From assembly GCA_028284155.1 (NCBI GenBank), contig JANQSF010000096.1, forward strand, positions 1 to 51,793: a DNA stretch of 51,793 bases. The letters are read 5' to 3'. The notes under the pieces are model-generated. The model was not told the DNA's origin. It saw only the letters and a list, made by a program, of their open reading frames with translations, and made no database searches. This document shows, piece after piece, positions 17,338 through 25,200 of the stretch (position 1 is the stretch's first letter; each line of letters begins with the position of its first letter). The stretch comes from Phycisphaeraceae bacterium. GTDB taxonomy: Bacteria > Planctomycetota > Phycisphaerae > Phycisphaerales > Phycisphaeraceae. Position numbers and translations under genes: made by a program.

Positions 17338-17403
17338 ATTTAGCCGTGTCGCTTGCGACGCGTGGGGGCGCGTGTGATCGCGTCGCGAGCGACGCAGCTA
17401 AAT
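17338..17403. repeat. Inverted pair ATTTAGC + GTCGC palindrome
   Basis: Arms 17338-17362 and 17379-17403 pair at 22 of 25 positions around 16 nt. Each arm is ATTTAGC followed by a GTCGC-NN-GCGAC palindrome, so it has the same tail-plus-palindrome form as the REP-type pairs. It lies between the divergent hydrolase and waaA genes. Confidence 0.75.
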
Positions 17404-17426
17404 ACGACGCGGCGAAACCGTGCCCG

Positions 17427-17432
17427 TACAAT
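17427..17432 (+). promoter_or_regulatory. -10 box TACAAT, leaderless start of waaA
   Basis: TACAAT is followed by 7 nt and the ATG at 17440. No ribosome binding site is present. This decides the start of waaA, because the open frame continues upstream to 17353. Confidence 0.6.
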
Positions 17433-17439
17433 CCCGGCC

Positions 17440-18717
17440 ATGGGTCGTGGGCTTGACATGCTGCTCGGGCTTGGCGCGGTGGCGACGGTGCCGTTCTGGG
17501 CGACGCGCATGCTGCGCACGGGCAAGTGGCGGACGGACTGGGCCGGCCGATTCGGACGTTGCGCCAAATTGCCCGACACCGGTCGGCCGACCGTGCTCAT
17601 CCACGCCGTCAGCGTGGGCGAAGTGAACGCGACCCGTCAGCTCGTCGCGCTATTACAGGATCGATTGGGCGGCGACTGTCGCATCGTGATCAGCGCGACG
17701 ACCAACACCGGCGTCCGCCGTGCGCGTGACCTGTATGAACCGGCGCACACCGTGATCCGTTACCCGCTCGACTTCACGTGTTGCGTTAACCGCGTGCTCG
17801 ACGCGATTCAGCCGGACGTCGTGGCGTTGATCGAGTTGGAGGTTTGGCCGAACTTTGTTGAGGCATGCGCGAAACGTGACGTTCCCGTGTGTGTCATCAA
17901 CGGGCGGCTGAGCGCGCGCAGCTTCTCGCGTTACAAGCTGATCGCGCCCGCGCTGCGCAAGACGTTCGGCCGACTCGCGGCCGCGGCGGTACAGACCAAC
18001 GACTACGCCAAGCGGTTCGAGGCGCTCGGCACGCCCGCGTCGCGCATCGCCGTCACCGACACGATGAAGTGGGACACCGCCCGCATCGCCGAAGCGGGCG
18101 ATGTCGAGGGGGTCGTCGCGCTGGCCGACGACCTGGGCATCGACCGGTCGCGTCCGCTGGTCGTCGCCGGCTCGACCGGGCCGGGCGAAGAGCGCATGTT
18201 GATCGACTCACGGCCCGACGGTGTGCAACTGCTGCTCGTGCCGCGTCTGCCGGAACGGTTTGACGAGGTCGCGTTGATCGCGCCGGACATGGTGCGTCGG
18301 ACGGCGGGGATCAGGGGACAGGGGCCAGGAGACGGGAGACAACTTCCGGGGGGCGGCCTGTTTTTGTTGGACACGATGGGCGAGTTGCGCAAGGCGTATG
18401 CGTTGGCGAACGTCGTGATCGTCGGGCGGAGCTTCGGTGGGCTGCACGGGTCGGACCCGATCGAGCCGATCGCGCTGGGCAAACCTACATTGATCGGCCC
18501 GCACCACGGCGACTTCACGGATATCGTGTCGGCGTTCCGCTCGGCCGGCGGCATCGAGGTGACGTCTCGGCCGATGCAGCGCGCCGCGGCGCTGCTGAAC
18601 AAACCGGACACCTGCCGCAAGATGGGCGAACGCGGTCGCGACGTGATCCGCGCACGTCAAGGCGCGACGCGGCGACATGTTGATTTGATTGTGGGGTTGA
18701 TGCGGCGAAGCAACTAG
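17440..18717 (+). CDS. waaA: 3-deoxy-D-manno-octulosonic acid (KDO) transferase
   Basis: 425 residues. GT-B glycosyltransferase that adds KDO to lipid A precursors at the inner membrane, evidence for lipopolysaccharide synthesis. Family sequences: LIHAVSVGEVNATRQLV, VISATTNTGVRRARDLY, a Pro-Leu-Asp-Phe segment (YPLDFTCCV), VALIELEVWPNF, VPVCVINGRLSARSFSRY, VVAGSTGPGEE, and LDTMGELRKAYALANVVIVG followed by LGKPTLIGPHHGDF. A loop between the two conserved parts of the C-terminal domain (about residues 290-303) is coded by a sequence that looks like an intergenic repeat (18313-18338). The start is set by the -10 box just upstream. Confidence 0.95.
   Translation: MGRGLDMLLGLGAVATVPFWATRMLRTGKWRTDWAGRFGRCAKLPDTGRPTVLIHAVSVGEVNATRQLVALLQDRLGGDCRIVISATTNTGVRRARDLYEPAHTVIRYPLDFTCCVNRVLDAIQPDVVALIELEVWPNFVEACAKRDVPVCVINGRLSARSFSRYKLIAPALRKTFGRLAAAAVQTNDYAKRFEALGTPASRIAVTDTMKWDTARIAEAGDVEGVVALADDLGIDRSRPLVVAGSTGPGEERMLIDSRPDGVQLLLVPRLPERFDEVALIAPDMVRRTAGIRGQGPGDGRQLPGGGLFLLDTMGELRKAYALANVVIVGRSFGGLHGSDPIEPIALGKPTLIGPHHGDFTDIVSAFRSAGGIEVTSRPMQRAAALLNKPDTCRKMGERGRDVIRARQGATRRHVDLIVGLMRRSN
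18313..18338 (+). repeat. Intergenic-type repeat inside the waaA coding sequence
   Basis: The purine-rich run AGGGGACAGGGG..CCAGGAGACGGGAG matches, at 21 of 26 positions, the complement of the intergenic sequence at 37261-37286. It is in frame and encodes about GIRGQGPGDGRQL in a variable surface loop of WaaA. Confidence 0.6.
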
Positions 18718-18746
18718 GTTTCGTCCGACAAATTGCCGACGTCACC

Positions 18747-18820
18747 GTAGGGTGCGCTTTAGCGCATCGCAGTCGGCTGGACACGGTTTTCAAATCATGG
18801 TGCGCTAAAGCGCACCCTAC
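18747..18820. repeat. REP-type inverted pair, family GTAG-a (copy 1)
   Basis: Perfect 20-bp arms at 18747-18766 and 18801-18820. Each is GTAG followed by the palindrome GGTGCGC-ttta-GCGCA. A second copy at 24013-24086 has TTC/GAA in place of TTT/AAA on both arms, a compensatory change. It lies between waaA and proB. Directly after it, CGACATTCGACATT (about 18827-18840) recurs in the permease-fusion linker. Confidence 0.9.
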
Positions 18821-18850
18821 TTCCTCGACATTCGACATTGAATCAAGCCC

Positions 18851-19975
18851 ATGCCCTCCCGACCCCTGCGACAAGACGTGATAGCCCAAGCCCGGCGGGT
18901 CGTGGTCAAGCTGGGGACGCAGGTGTTATCTGACGACGTGGGCCAGCTTGACCTGGCTTTGTTGCGGTCGGTCGCGCGGCAGGTCGTGACGCTGCGGCAG
19001 CGCGGGGTCGAGGTGACTTTGGTGTCCAGTGGCGCGATCGGGGCGGGTTGTGCGGAGCTGGGGCTGGACCGTCGGCCGACCGATGTGGCGGAGCAGCAGG
19101 CCGTCGCGGCTGTGGGGCAACGGCGGCTGATGGACCGCATGCACGAGGCGTTTTCGCGGCATGGCTTGAACGTCGGCCAACTGCTGCTGACGCGCGGCGA
19201 TTTCGACGACCGGTCGCGGTTTTTGAACATCCGCAACTGTCTCGGCCACCTGCACAAGCTCGGGTGCGTGCCGATCATCAACGAGAACGACACCGTCGCC
19301 GTGGACGAGCTGCGCGTCGGCGACAACGACATGCTGGCTGCGCTGATCTGCAACGCCCTGCCGGCCGACGCGCTAGTGTTGCTCACCGTCGTCGATGGGC
19401 TGCTCGATGAATCGGGTGAGCGGATCGACCTGGTGCAGGACATCGACGACGCGATGCGTCACGTGCGGGCTGACCGCAGCAAGTGGGGCACGGGCGGGAT
19501 CCAAGCCAAACTCGACGCCGTCCGGCTCGTCACCGGCGCGGGCGAGGTGGCGGTCATCGCCAACGGCCGAGAGCGCGACGTGTTGACGCGGCTATTTGAC
19601 GCGGAACATCTCGGCACGGTGTTCGTGCCCCGCGGAAAGCGGCTGTCGAGCCGCAGCCGATGGATTGGGCTGACCAAACGCGCGGCCGGTGTCGTGACGG
19701 TCGACGCGGGCGCCGCGACGGCGTTAGCCAAACGCGGCAAAAGCCTGTTGGCCACGGGCATCGTAGACGTAGAAGGGTCGTTCAAACCCGGTGATGTCGT
19801 GCTCGTCCGCGACGACGCGGGGCGGGACATTGCCCGCGGGCTGACCAACTACGCGCACGACGAGGTCGCGGCGATCATGGGCAAGCGGTCGAATCAGTAT
19901 GAGAAAGCGCTGGGTCGACCTGCGTTTGCCGAGGTCGTGCACCGGGATAATCTGGTGTTGGCTGAGGGCGGGTGA
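18851..19975 (+). CDS. proB: Glutamate 5-kinase
   Basis: 374 residues: amino acid kinase domain plus C-terminal PUA domain, the full-length bacterial form. Catalyses ATP-dependent phosphorylation of glutamate, the first step of proline synthesis. Motifs: VVKLGTQVLSDD (ATP site), VSSGAIGAGCAELGL (glutamate site), PIINENDTVAVDELRVGDND, VVDGLLD, KWGTGGIQAKLDAVRL, then the PUA segment ending NYAHDEVAAIMGKRSNQYEK. No proA or obg gene is adjacent. No ribosome binding site is evident before the ATG. Confidence 0.95.
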   Translation: MPSRPLRQDVIAQARRVVVKLGTQVLSDDVGQLDLALLRSVARQVVTLRQRGVEVTLVSSGAIGAGCAELGLDRRPTDVAEQQAVAAVGQRRLMDRMHEAFSRHGLNVGQLLLTRGDFDDRSRFLNIRNCLGHLHKLGCVPIINENDTVAVDELRVGDNDMLAALICNALPADALVLLTVVDGLLDESGERIDLVQDIDDAMRHVRADRSKWGTGGIQAKLDAVRLVTGAGEVAVIANGRERDVLTRLFDAEHLGTVFVPRGKRLSSRSRWIGLTKRAAGVVTVDAGAATALAKRGKSLLATGIVDVEGSFKPGDVVLVRDDAGRDIARGLTNYAHDEVAAIMGKRSNQYEKALGRPAFAEVVHRDNLVLAEGG

Positions 19976-19994
19976 TTGAGTATCTGATTGAGAT

Positions 19995-20020
19995 GAGTCG
20001 CGCTAAGCCGCAAGCGGCCT
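19995..20020 (+). repeat. 26-bp repeat GAGTCGCGCTAAGCCGC.. (plus orientation)
   Basis: GAGTCGCGCTAAGCCGCAAG then CGGCCT, about 20 nt after the proB stop. It matches the copies at 12648 (inverted) and 31868, with looser copies at 32878 and 49658. It may act as a weak terminator; there is no T tract. Confidence 0.75.
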
Positions 20021-20155
20021 GTGTTTCTGCGCGCTTATTGGACCGACATCTCTTTCGCCGCGACTTTAGCTGACCGTCCTAAACCGCACAGTCGGCCTAA
20101 CCGATACAGGCTGAACACCGCGGCAATGCGGCCGCGGCGCAGGGGCCAGACGCTC

Positions 20156-21199
20156 ATGCCGACGATCGATAAGAAGGCGACACCGGCCGACGCGACCACG
20201 TCGGTTCGGGAAGACGATGTCAAGGGGCGGAGGTGCGACGCCCACCGACCCGGGGATGACACCACAGGTGGCATGGTCGGCGAGAAATCGTCTGCACGCT
20301 TGGCGCGCCTGGCGCGTTGGTGTGTGCAAGGGCGTTTGGCCTGTGCGGAGTTGGAGTTGCATCAGTGGTTGTGTGAGCCGGCCTGTCCGACGGCGGCGCG
20401 AGTCCTGCTCGCGTCGTTGTTGGCACGCCGAGACGCCGACCACGATGCGCAGGCCGTGCTGACCGCGCTCGACGAGCAGGGCGCGTTCGACGACGTCCAC
20501 GCGCTGCGGCTCCGCCTGACCTTCGCGTTGATGCAGGACGACAACGACGCCGTCGCGCACTGGACGCAACAACTGGCTGACACGACCGACCTCGGCGATG
20601 CTCAAGACGCGGCCGCGTGGTTGCAGGCTGTGCATTGGGACGACGAACAGGTCGCGCCGCCGGAGGCGCCCGGGCAGGATGTCGTCGAACAATTAGCCGA
20701 CGAGTTGCGTCGGCAGCCCGGCGTGATCCCAAGCCTCGTGCATGCGCAGCGTGTGGACACCGACGGCGACGCCGCCGTGCTGCTGCGCGTCGCGATCGAG
20801 GCGACGGTGGACGAGTACATCGACGATCGGCCGCTGCTCCAGCGATGCTGGGCGTTGGCTGAGCTGGCGTTGCTGGCGGACGACCCGGCCGCGGCGCGGC
20901 AGTGGGCGCTGCGCGGGTTGGAGATCGACCCTTACCACGCGACGCTCGCGCTGGTCGTCGCGCAGGTCGAAGACGACCTGACTGAAGGGCCTTCCGCGCA
21001 GCAGGTGTTGGCCCGCGCGAACGAGGCGAACCCGACGTACCCCGATGTCGAGGCCGCGCTGATCCGACGACAATTCGCCGAAGGTCAGTTGGCTGAGGCG
21101 CGCTGGCGATTGAGCACCTGGCAACAACGACACCCGGACCACCCGAGCCTGCCGAAGCCCGACGCCGGACAGGACGACATCCAGGAGGCCGCCGCGTGA
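20156..21199 (+). CDS. TPR-like repeat protein of unknown function
   Basis: About 347 residues from the ATG at 20156 (AGGGG upstream); later in-frame ATG codons such as 20273 are possible starts. After a basic, disordered N-terminus the protein is all-helical and rich in Ala, Leu, Asp and Gln. Helix pairs such as AELALLADDPAAARQWALRGLEIDPYHATLAL are typical of tetratricopeptide repeats, which mediate protein contacts. No signal peptide or membrane segment is seen. The stop codon overlaps the GTG of the next gene (GTGA at 21196), so the two are coupled. The function is unknown. Confidence 0.7.
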   Translation: MPTIDKKATPADATTSVREDDVKGRRCDAHRPGDDTTGGMVGEKSSARLARLARWCVQGRLACAELELHQWLCEPACPTAARVLLASLLARRDADHDAQAVLTALDEQGAFDDVHALRLRLTFALMQDDNDAVAHWTQQLADTTDLGDAQDAAAWLQAVHWDDEQVAPPEAPGQDVVEQLADELRRQPGVIPSLVHAQRVDTDGDAAVLLRVAIEATVDEYIDDRPLLQRCWALAELALLADDPAAARQWALRGLEIDPYHATLALVVAQVEDDLTEGPSAQQVLARANEANPTYPDVEAALIRRQFAEGQLAEARWRLSTWQQRHPDHPSLPKPDAGQDDIQEAAA

Positions 21200-21957
21200 A
21201 CTACGGCCGACTTACCCAAGCCCGCGTCCATGAACACGACGGCCGACTGCGCGAGGCCGAAGAGTTGTACGCCAGCCTGCTGCGTCAACACGCCGATCAG
21301 CCCGACGTTTGGATTGAGGCGGCGCAGGTCGCCGGCGCGCTGGGTGAAGACGACACGGCGATGCGCCGCCTGCGTCACGCCGATTCACTCACGCCGTTTC
21401 AGTCGGCCCGGTGGTTGGCCGCGGCCGCACGACAACACATGCACGCCGGCCGCGCAGCGTCCGCGGGTTTATGTTGGTGGAAGCTCGCGCACCGCGAGCC
21501 GGCCGACGCCCGCGCGTGGGCCGGTCTGCTCGTCTGCGCATTGGCGGCGCGCAAGGGCTGGCTGGCGTTGCGCGTCCGTATGACGCTCAACGACGGTGTC
21601 GATTCAGCGGAGGCCCGCCGGCTGATCGCCGAGCAGTGGCGACATATGGCCGGTGGCGCGTTGCTCGACGCGATCCGGAACAAGCAGGTCGAATCCAAAG
21701 CGCCGGCCGAGGTCGATCGCACGCCATTGCGTTCGCTGCTTGCCAGCGCTGCCCAAACACTCGAACGCCACGCCGACAAGCACCCCCGCCGGGCCGACAC
21801 GCACTACCACCTGTCGACCTGCCGCGACGCGCTGGGCGAAACGATCGGCGCGATCGAGGCCATCGACGCCGCGCTGACGATCAATCCGAACTACCTCGCC
21901 GCCCAACGCCTGGCTGATCGTTTGGCGCAGCCGGAAGACCTCGCCCTGGCGGCGTAG
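21196..21957 (+). CDS. Tetratricopeptide repeat protein of unknown function
   Basis: 253 residues starting at GTG 21196, which overlaps the stop of the upstream TPR-like gene by 3 bp. TPR-type helix pairs are visible: ARVHEHDGRLREAEELYASLLRQHADQPDVW at the N-terminus and ADTHYHLSTCRDALGETIGAIEAIDAALTINPNYL near the C-terminus, with a less regular middle. Cytoplasmic by sequence. With its upstream neighbour it probably forms a two-component scaffold or regulatory pair (inference from coupling and shared fold). There is no hint of a substrate. Confidence 0.75.
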   Translation: MNYGRLTQARVHEHDGRLREAEELYASLLRQHADQPDVWIEAAQVAGALGEDDTAMRRLRHADSLTPFQSARWLAAAARQHMHAGRAASAGLCWWKLAHREPADARAWAGLLVCALAARKGWLALRVRMTLNDGVDSAEARRLIAEQWRHMAGGALLDAIRNKQVESKAPAEVDRTPLRSLLASAAQTLERHADKHPRRADTHYHLSTCRDALGETIGAIEAIDAALTINPNYLAAQRLADRLAQPEDLALAA

Positions 21958-22000
21958 GGCTACCAGCCTCATTCTCGACATAGGTGTAGCGGCGAATCGT

Positions 22001-22074
22001 GTGCCACTGGCGGCTCGCCCGCCAGTGTCGTGGTCGCACGTCGAAAGCACTGGCGGGCAAGCCGCCAGTGGCAC
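22001..22074. repeat. REP-type inverted pair, family GTGC-b (copy 1)
   Basis: Arms 22001-22027 and 22048-22074 pair at 26 of 27 positions; the exception can be a G-U pair. Each is GTGC followed by the palindrome CACTGGCGG-N5-CCGCCAGTG. The spacer is 20 nt. A decayed copy lies at 42717-42791. Confidence 0.9.
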
Positions 22075-22121
22075 CCGCTCCAGGCGAACTGACTCCGCTC
22101 TAACCTCTGCCCGCGCGGCGG

Positions 22122-22127
22122 TATCAT
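22122..22127 (+). promoter_or_regulatory. -10 box TATCAT, leaderless start of yedK
   Basis: TATCAT is followed by exactly 6 nt and the ATG at 22134. The start is fixed independently because Cys2 must follow the initiator Met in this enzyme. The case therefore supports the leaderless reading for the other genes. Confidence 0.65.
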
Positions 22128-22133
22128 GACCGC

Positions 22134-22832
22134 ATGTGTGGCCGATATGCGCTGACCAACCCGCAACGCGTGCGCGACAAGCTCGGTGTCGTGCGCGAGT
22201 TCTTTGAGTATGGCGAGCGCGACCACCGGTTCGATCAGCCGCGATACAACATCTCCCCGTCGCAGGTCGTGCTGGCCGTGGCGACGATCGACGGGCAGCG
22301 CACGTCGATGCCGATGCGCTGGGGGCTTCGGCCGGACGGCACGTGGTTCAACGCCCGCGACGACAAGGCGACCAGCACGTACAAAACGCGCATCGCCCGG
22401 CGGCGCTGCGTGGTGCCGTTCGACGCGTTTTACGAGTGGCGGCAGGTCGGCAAACGGAAAGACAAGTACGCCATCGCCCCGCCCGGCGACGGGCCGCACG
22501 CGTTCGCCGCCGTCTACGACGAGTCGCCGGCCGGCCGATCGGTCGCCGTGTTCACGACCGAACCGAACGACCTGTGCCGGTGGATTCACAACGTCAAAGA
22601 ACGCATGCCCGTCATCCTCGACGAGGCCGGCATCGACCGTTGGCTCAACGCCGACGAGACCGACCCGGCCAAACTGATCGACCTGCTGAAACCGTCGCCC
22701 GACGGCGGGACGCAGGCCTGGCCTGTCGATCGGACAAGCGGTGAGTCGCCCGGCGCGATCGAGCCGGTCGGCGCGGCGATCACCGCGCCGCCTGTTGAGC
22801 CGCCGAAGGAAACGCAGGGCGAGTTGTGGTGA
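22134..22832 (+). CDS. yedK: SRAP-domain protein (abasic-site crosslinking, YedK/HMCES family)
   Basis: 232 residues. Forms a protective thiazolidine crosslink with abasic sites in single-stranded DNA. The N-terminal MCGRYAL places the reactive Cys at position 2 after Met removal. Other family marks are RYNISPSQ, MPMRWGLRP (pocket), FNARDDK, RRCCVVPFDAFYEW-type sequence (FYEW with the conserved Glu) and IHNVKERMPVIL with the conserved His. The C-terminal 40 residues (EPVGAAITAPPVEPPKE) are Pro-rich. The neighbour on the 3' side is convergent. The gene is not next to lexA or umuC. Confidence 0.95.
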   Translation: MCGRYALTNPQRVRDKLGVVREFFEYGERDHRFDQPRYNISPSQVVLAVATIDGQRTSMPMRWGLRPDGTWFNARDDKATSTYKTRIARRRCVVPFDAFYEWRQVGKRKDKYAIAPPGDGPHAFAAVYDESPAGRSVAVFTTEPNDLCRWIHNVKERMPVILDEAGIDRWLNADETDPAKLIDLLKPSPDGGTQAWPVDRTSGESPGAIEPVGAAITAPPVEPPKETQGELW

Positions 22833-22862
22833 AAGTGCTCTGTGTCGACTCGCACCGTCGCG

Positions 22863-23888
22863 TCATTCCTCACACGCCTTCAACGCCATGACGGCGAAGG
22901 CTGTGCCCGCGTGGGCGATGAGGTGTTTGTTGTCGCGGTTGAGGGAACGCGTGAACCATCGGCCGGACTCGCGCTGGTTGGCTTTGAGCCAGGCGATGCC
23001 GCGCTGAAGTCGTTTGTCGGCGGCCGGCAGGCCGGCCTGCCGCAACACGTAAATGACGAAGCCCGTCCCGTAACCGTCGCTCGTTTTCGTGTCCTGCTTC
23101 AGCCCGTCGGCGCGCTTCCAGTTGCCCAACGTCGCGATCGCCCAGCCGCCATCGGGCTGTTGTCGTTTCAGCAACTCCTGAATCGCCGCGTCGCGCTCGT
23201 CGGGCTTCAACGATTTGGCACCGAAGCTGTCAGCCCAGAGCAGCATGGCCTTGTGGTGCAGCGTCGGCGGCGGGTTGTTCCGCAGGTAGTCGCGGAGTTT
23301 GCGCAGGCCTTGTTGGGCGGCCGGCGTCTTGAGGTAGCCGTCCGGCGCGGCGTGCACGGCAATGAGCGCGATCGATGCACCGTAGTCGTCGTCCGATTCC
23401 ATCGGTGGCCAACCGCACTTGAGCCAATCGAACCCGCCGTGTTCCTTTTGCACGGTCCACATGCGGTCAAGCGCTTTGCGTGTCGTGGCGTGAAGCTTGC
23501 TGGTCGTGTCGCGGTCGTTCACGGCGAGCGTCGCGGCGGTCATGACGACCTCCGCGTCCCAACGCGGACCTTTGTCAGGCCAACGGGTTTCGACCTGGTC
23601 CTGCAACGCGGCGCGGACCTGCCGGTGCGCCTTGACGTCGGCCGACACGCTCGGCCGAGCCATGAGGTAGCTGTAGTTGGTGTGGCAGGTGAAGCAGCGT
23701 CGTCGTTTCGTCCAGTCGAGCGACGCACGGTCGAGGTAGCGGACGGCCTTGTCGAAAGAAAACGACTCAGCCAGTGGCTCGCCGCGCGTGTTGGCGGGCG
23801 GACGCGTGACATTGTCCAGCGTCAGCTCCTCAGCCGACACACTCGCAATACAAACCAGCAGGCCAACGGCGAAGCAGGACGTGCGCAT
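22863..23888 (-). CDS. Exported terpene-cyclase-like alpha-toroid protein with CXXCH motif
   Basis: 341 residues. The signal peptide is MRTSCFAVGLLVCIASVSA. The mature part begins with an N-terminal CFTCH motif (about residues 65-69), a possible covalent haem c site, followed by repeats of the prenyltransferase/squalene-cyclase toroid (QKEHGGFDW, QQPDGGWAIATLGNW, NQRESGRWFTRSL). The DXDD catalytic motif of squalene-hopene cyclases is absent, so it is probably not a cyclase. Such exported toroid proteins are common in Planctomycetota and have no established role. Convergent with yedK, 30 bp apart. Confidence 0.8.
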   Translation of the reverse strand: MRTSCFAVGLLVCIASVSAEELTLDNVTRPPANTRGEPLAESFSFDKAVRYLDRASLDWTKRRRCFTCHTNYSYLMARPSVSADVKAHRQVRAALQDQVETRWPDKGPRWDAEVVMTAATLAVNDRDTTSKLHATTRKALDRMWTVQKEHGGFDWLKCGWPPMESDDDYGASIALIAVHAAPDGYLKTPAAQQGLRKLRDYLRNNPPPTLHHKAMLLWADSFGAKSLKPDERDAAIQELLKRQQPDGGWAIATLGNWKRADGLKQDTKTSDGYGTGFVIYVLRQAGLPAADKRLQRGIAWLKANQRESGRWFTRSLNRDNKHLIAHAGTAFAVMALKACEE

Positions 23889-24012
23889 GTCGAAGCCTCG
23901 GGAGGGTTCGACATAGTTTAGCGGTCAGGCTCGACGGCCCGCCAGCCGGCAAGACCGAACCGGTCCGCGGGACGGGCTGCTGGGCTTTGTTCGAAATGTC
24001 ACCGGCCCACCC

Positions 24013-24086
24013 GTAGGGTGCGCTTCAGCGCACCAAGGCCGCGGGAAACCGGTCCGTTCATCGTGGTGCGCTGAAGCGCACCCTAC
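24013..24086. repeat. REP-type inverted pair, family GTAG-a (copy 2)
   Basis: Perfect 23-bp arms at 24013-24035 and 24064-24086, each GTAG plus GGTGCGC-ttca-GCGCACC. Compared with 18747-18820 the stem changes from T/A to C/G on both sides. The 28-nt spacer is unrelated. Confidence 0.9.
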
Positions 24087-24100
24087 TTTTCGGCCGAAGC

Positions 24101-24595
24101 CTAATCCTTCTGCCATTGGTCCGGCGTGAGCACGGGCTGATCGCTGATGCCCAGCAGGAAGGTCTTGGCCTTCGCAAACGCGCGCGACGAACCGAAGTCC
24201 AACACCAGCGACATCGCCGTGGACGTCGGCCTGCCCAGCCAATGGCGTGACACCTTGCACTTCGACCTGGCCGACCCCAATAGTTCGCCGTTCGCGCCAA
24301 ACACCGCGCCGCTAACGTCATACACGACATCGTCAAAGGTCATGATTCGGCCTGTCAGTTTCGCCGAGAGTTGCGACGTCTTCTTGTCAAGCGAGAACAA
24401 CGCGCGGTGAAACTGAACGAGGTGGTAGTCATTCTTGCGCCAAGTCACCGCGTTCGACTTGACAATGTGATCCACCGGTTTGTCGAATGCAAAGGGCACG
24501 GGCTGATGTCGGGCTGGTTCGTCGGCCTGCAATCGCGAGAACGGCGCCGCGGCGATGCCCGTGACCGTGCCGAAGAGAAATGCGCGTCGTTTCAT
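24101..24595 (-). CDS. Small exported protein of unknown function
   Basis: 164 residues starting MKRRAFLFGTVTGIAAAPF, a short Tat-like signal (RRAF) with cleavage near LQADEP. The mature part is beta-rich: VVYDVSGAVFGANGELLGSARS and TAMSLVLDFGSSRAFAKAKTFLLGISD. It is the third of three consecutive small exported proteins on this strand (25788, 25139, 24595), spaced about 60 and 110 bp, so they may form an operon. No family is recognised. Confidence 0.75.
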   Translation of the reverse strand: MKRRAFLFGTVTGIAAAPFSRLQADEPARHQPVPFAFDKPVDHIVKSNAVTWRKNDYHLVQFHRALFSLDKKTSQLSAKLTGRIMTFDDVVYDVSGAVFGANGELLGSARSKCKVSRHWLGRPTSTAMSLVLDFGSSRAFAKAKTFLLGISDQPVLTPDQWQKD

Positions 24596-24704
24596 AGTGA
24601 AGCCTCTCAGATGGTGCCTTTGTTCGATTCACATCACCGGGCAAGACTCGATGTGGAGTAGCAACGCGACCCCGGCAGTGACGTGGACAAAACACGTTCG
24701 GCGA

Positions 24705-25139
24705 TCACTTCTTGATGTGCTTCTTGACTTCGATGTTGTGGTAGTACCACGACCGCCGGTACTTCCGCCCGTCATTCGGGTTGACGTTCGTGACGAGGCG
24801 GATGGCGGCGCGCTTGGCCAGTGCGCCGCTCATGTGGGCGCGGGCGTGGACCTCGCCGGCCGACTTCGTCGTTTCCAACGTGACGACCAGGTCAAAGTAG
24901 CCCGTGCCGTCGTCACTGGGCACGACCAACTGGATGGACTGGAGCTCTTTGAGCTTGCCCATGTCTTGGACAGTCAGTTGGACGGACACGCGACCGGACT
25001 CATGTTCGGTCGCCTTGAAGTTGTATTTGAGACCGAGTTCTTCTTTGGACTGACCCAGTTCGTGCCCCAGCCCGAACGCGGGCACGGTGAAGGTGAACAG
25101 CGCGACGAGTGTGACAGGCAGGGCGAGTTGCGGCTTCAT
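24705..25139 (-). CDS. Small exported protein of unknown function
   Basis: 144 residues from the ATG at 25139, with GGAG 6 nt upstream; the in-frame TTG at 25151 is within that site. Signal peptide MKPQLALPVTLVALFTF, then FGLGHELG. The mature protein alternates charged and aliphatic residues (VSVQLTVQDMGKLKELQSIQLVVPSD, YFDLVVTLETTK), which suggests a beta-sandwich. The C-terminus is basic (RKYRRSWYYHNIEVKKHIKK). Probably co-transcribed with the gene at 25788. Function unknown. Confidence 0.75.
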   Translation of the reverse strand: MKPQLALPVTLVALFTFTVPAFGLGHELGQSKEELGLKYNFKATEHESGRVSVQLTVQDMGKLKELQSIQLVVPSDDGTGYFDLVVTLETTKSAGEVHARAHMSGALAKRAAIRLVTNVNPNDGRKYRRSWYYHNIEVKKHIKK

Positions 25140-25200
25140 GGCATGCTCCAAATTGACGGTATCGCGAAGTCGTTGAGTTCGACGTTGCCGAACATCGGCG

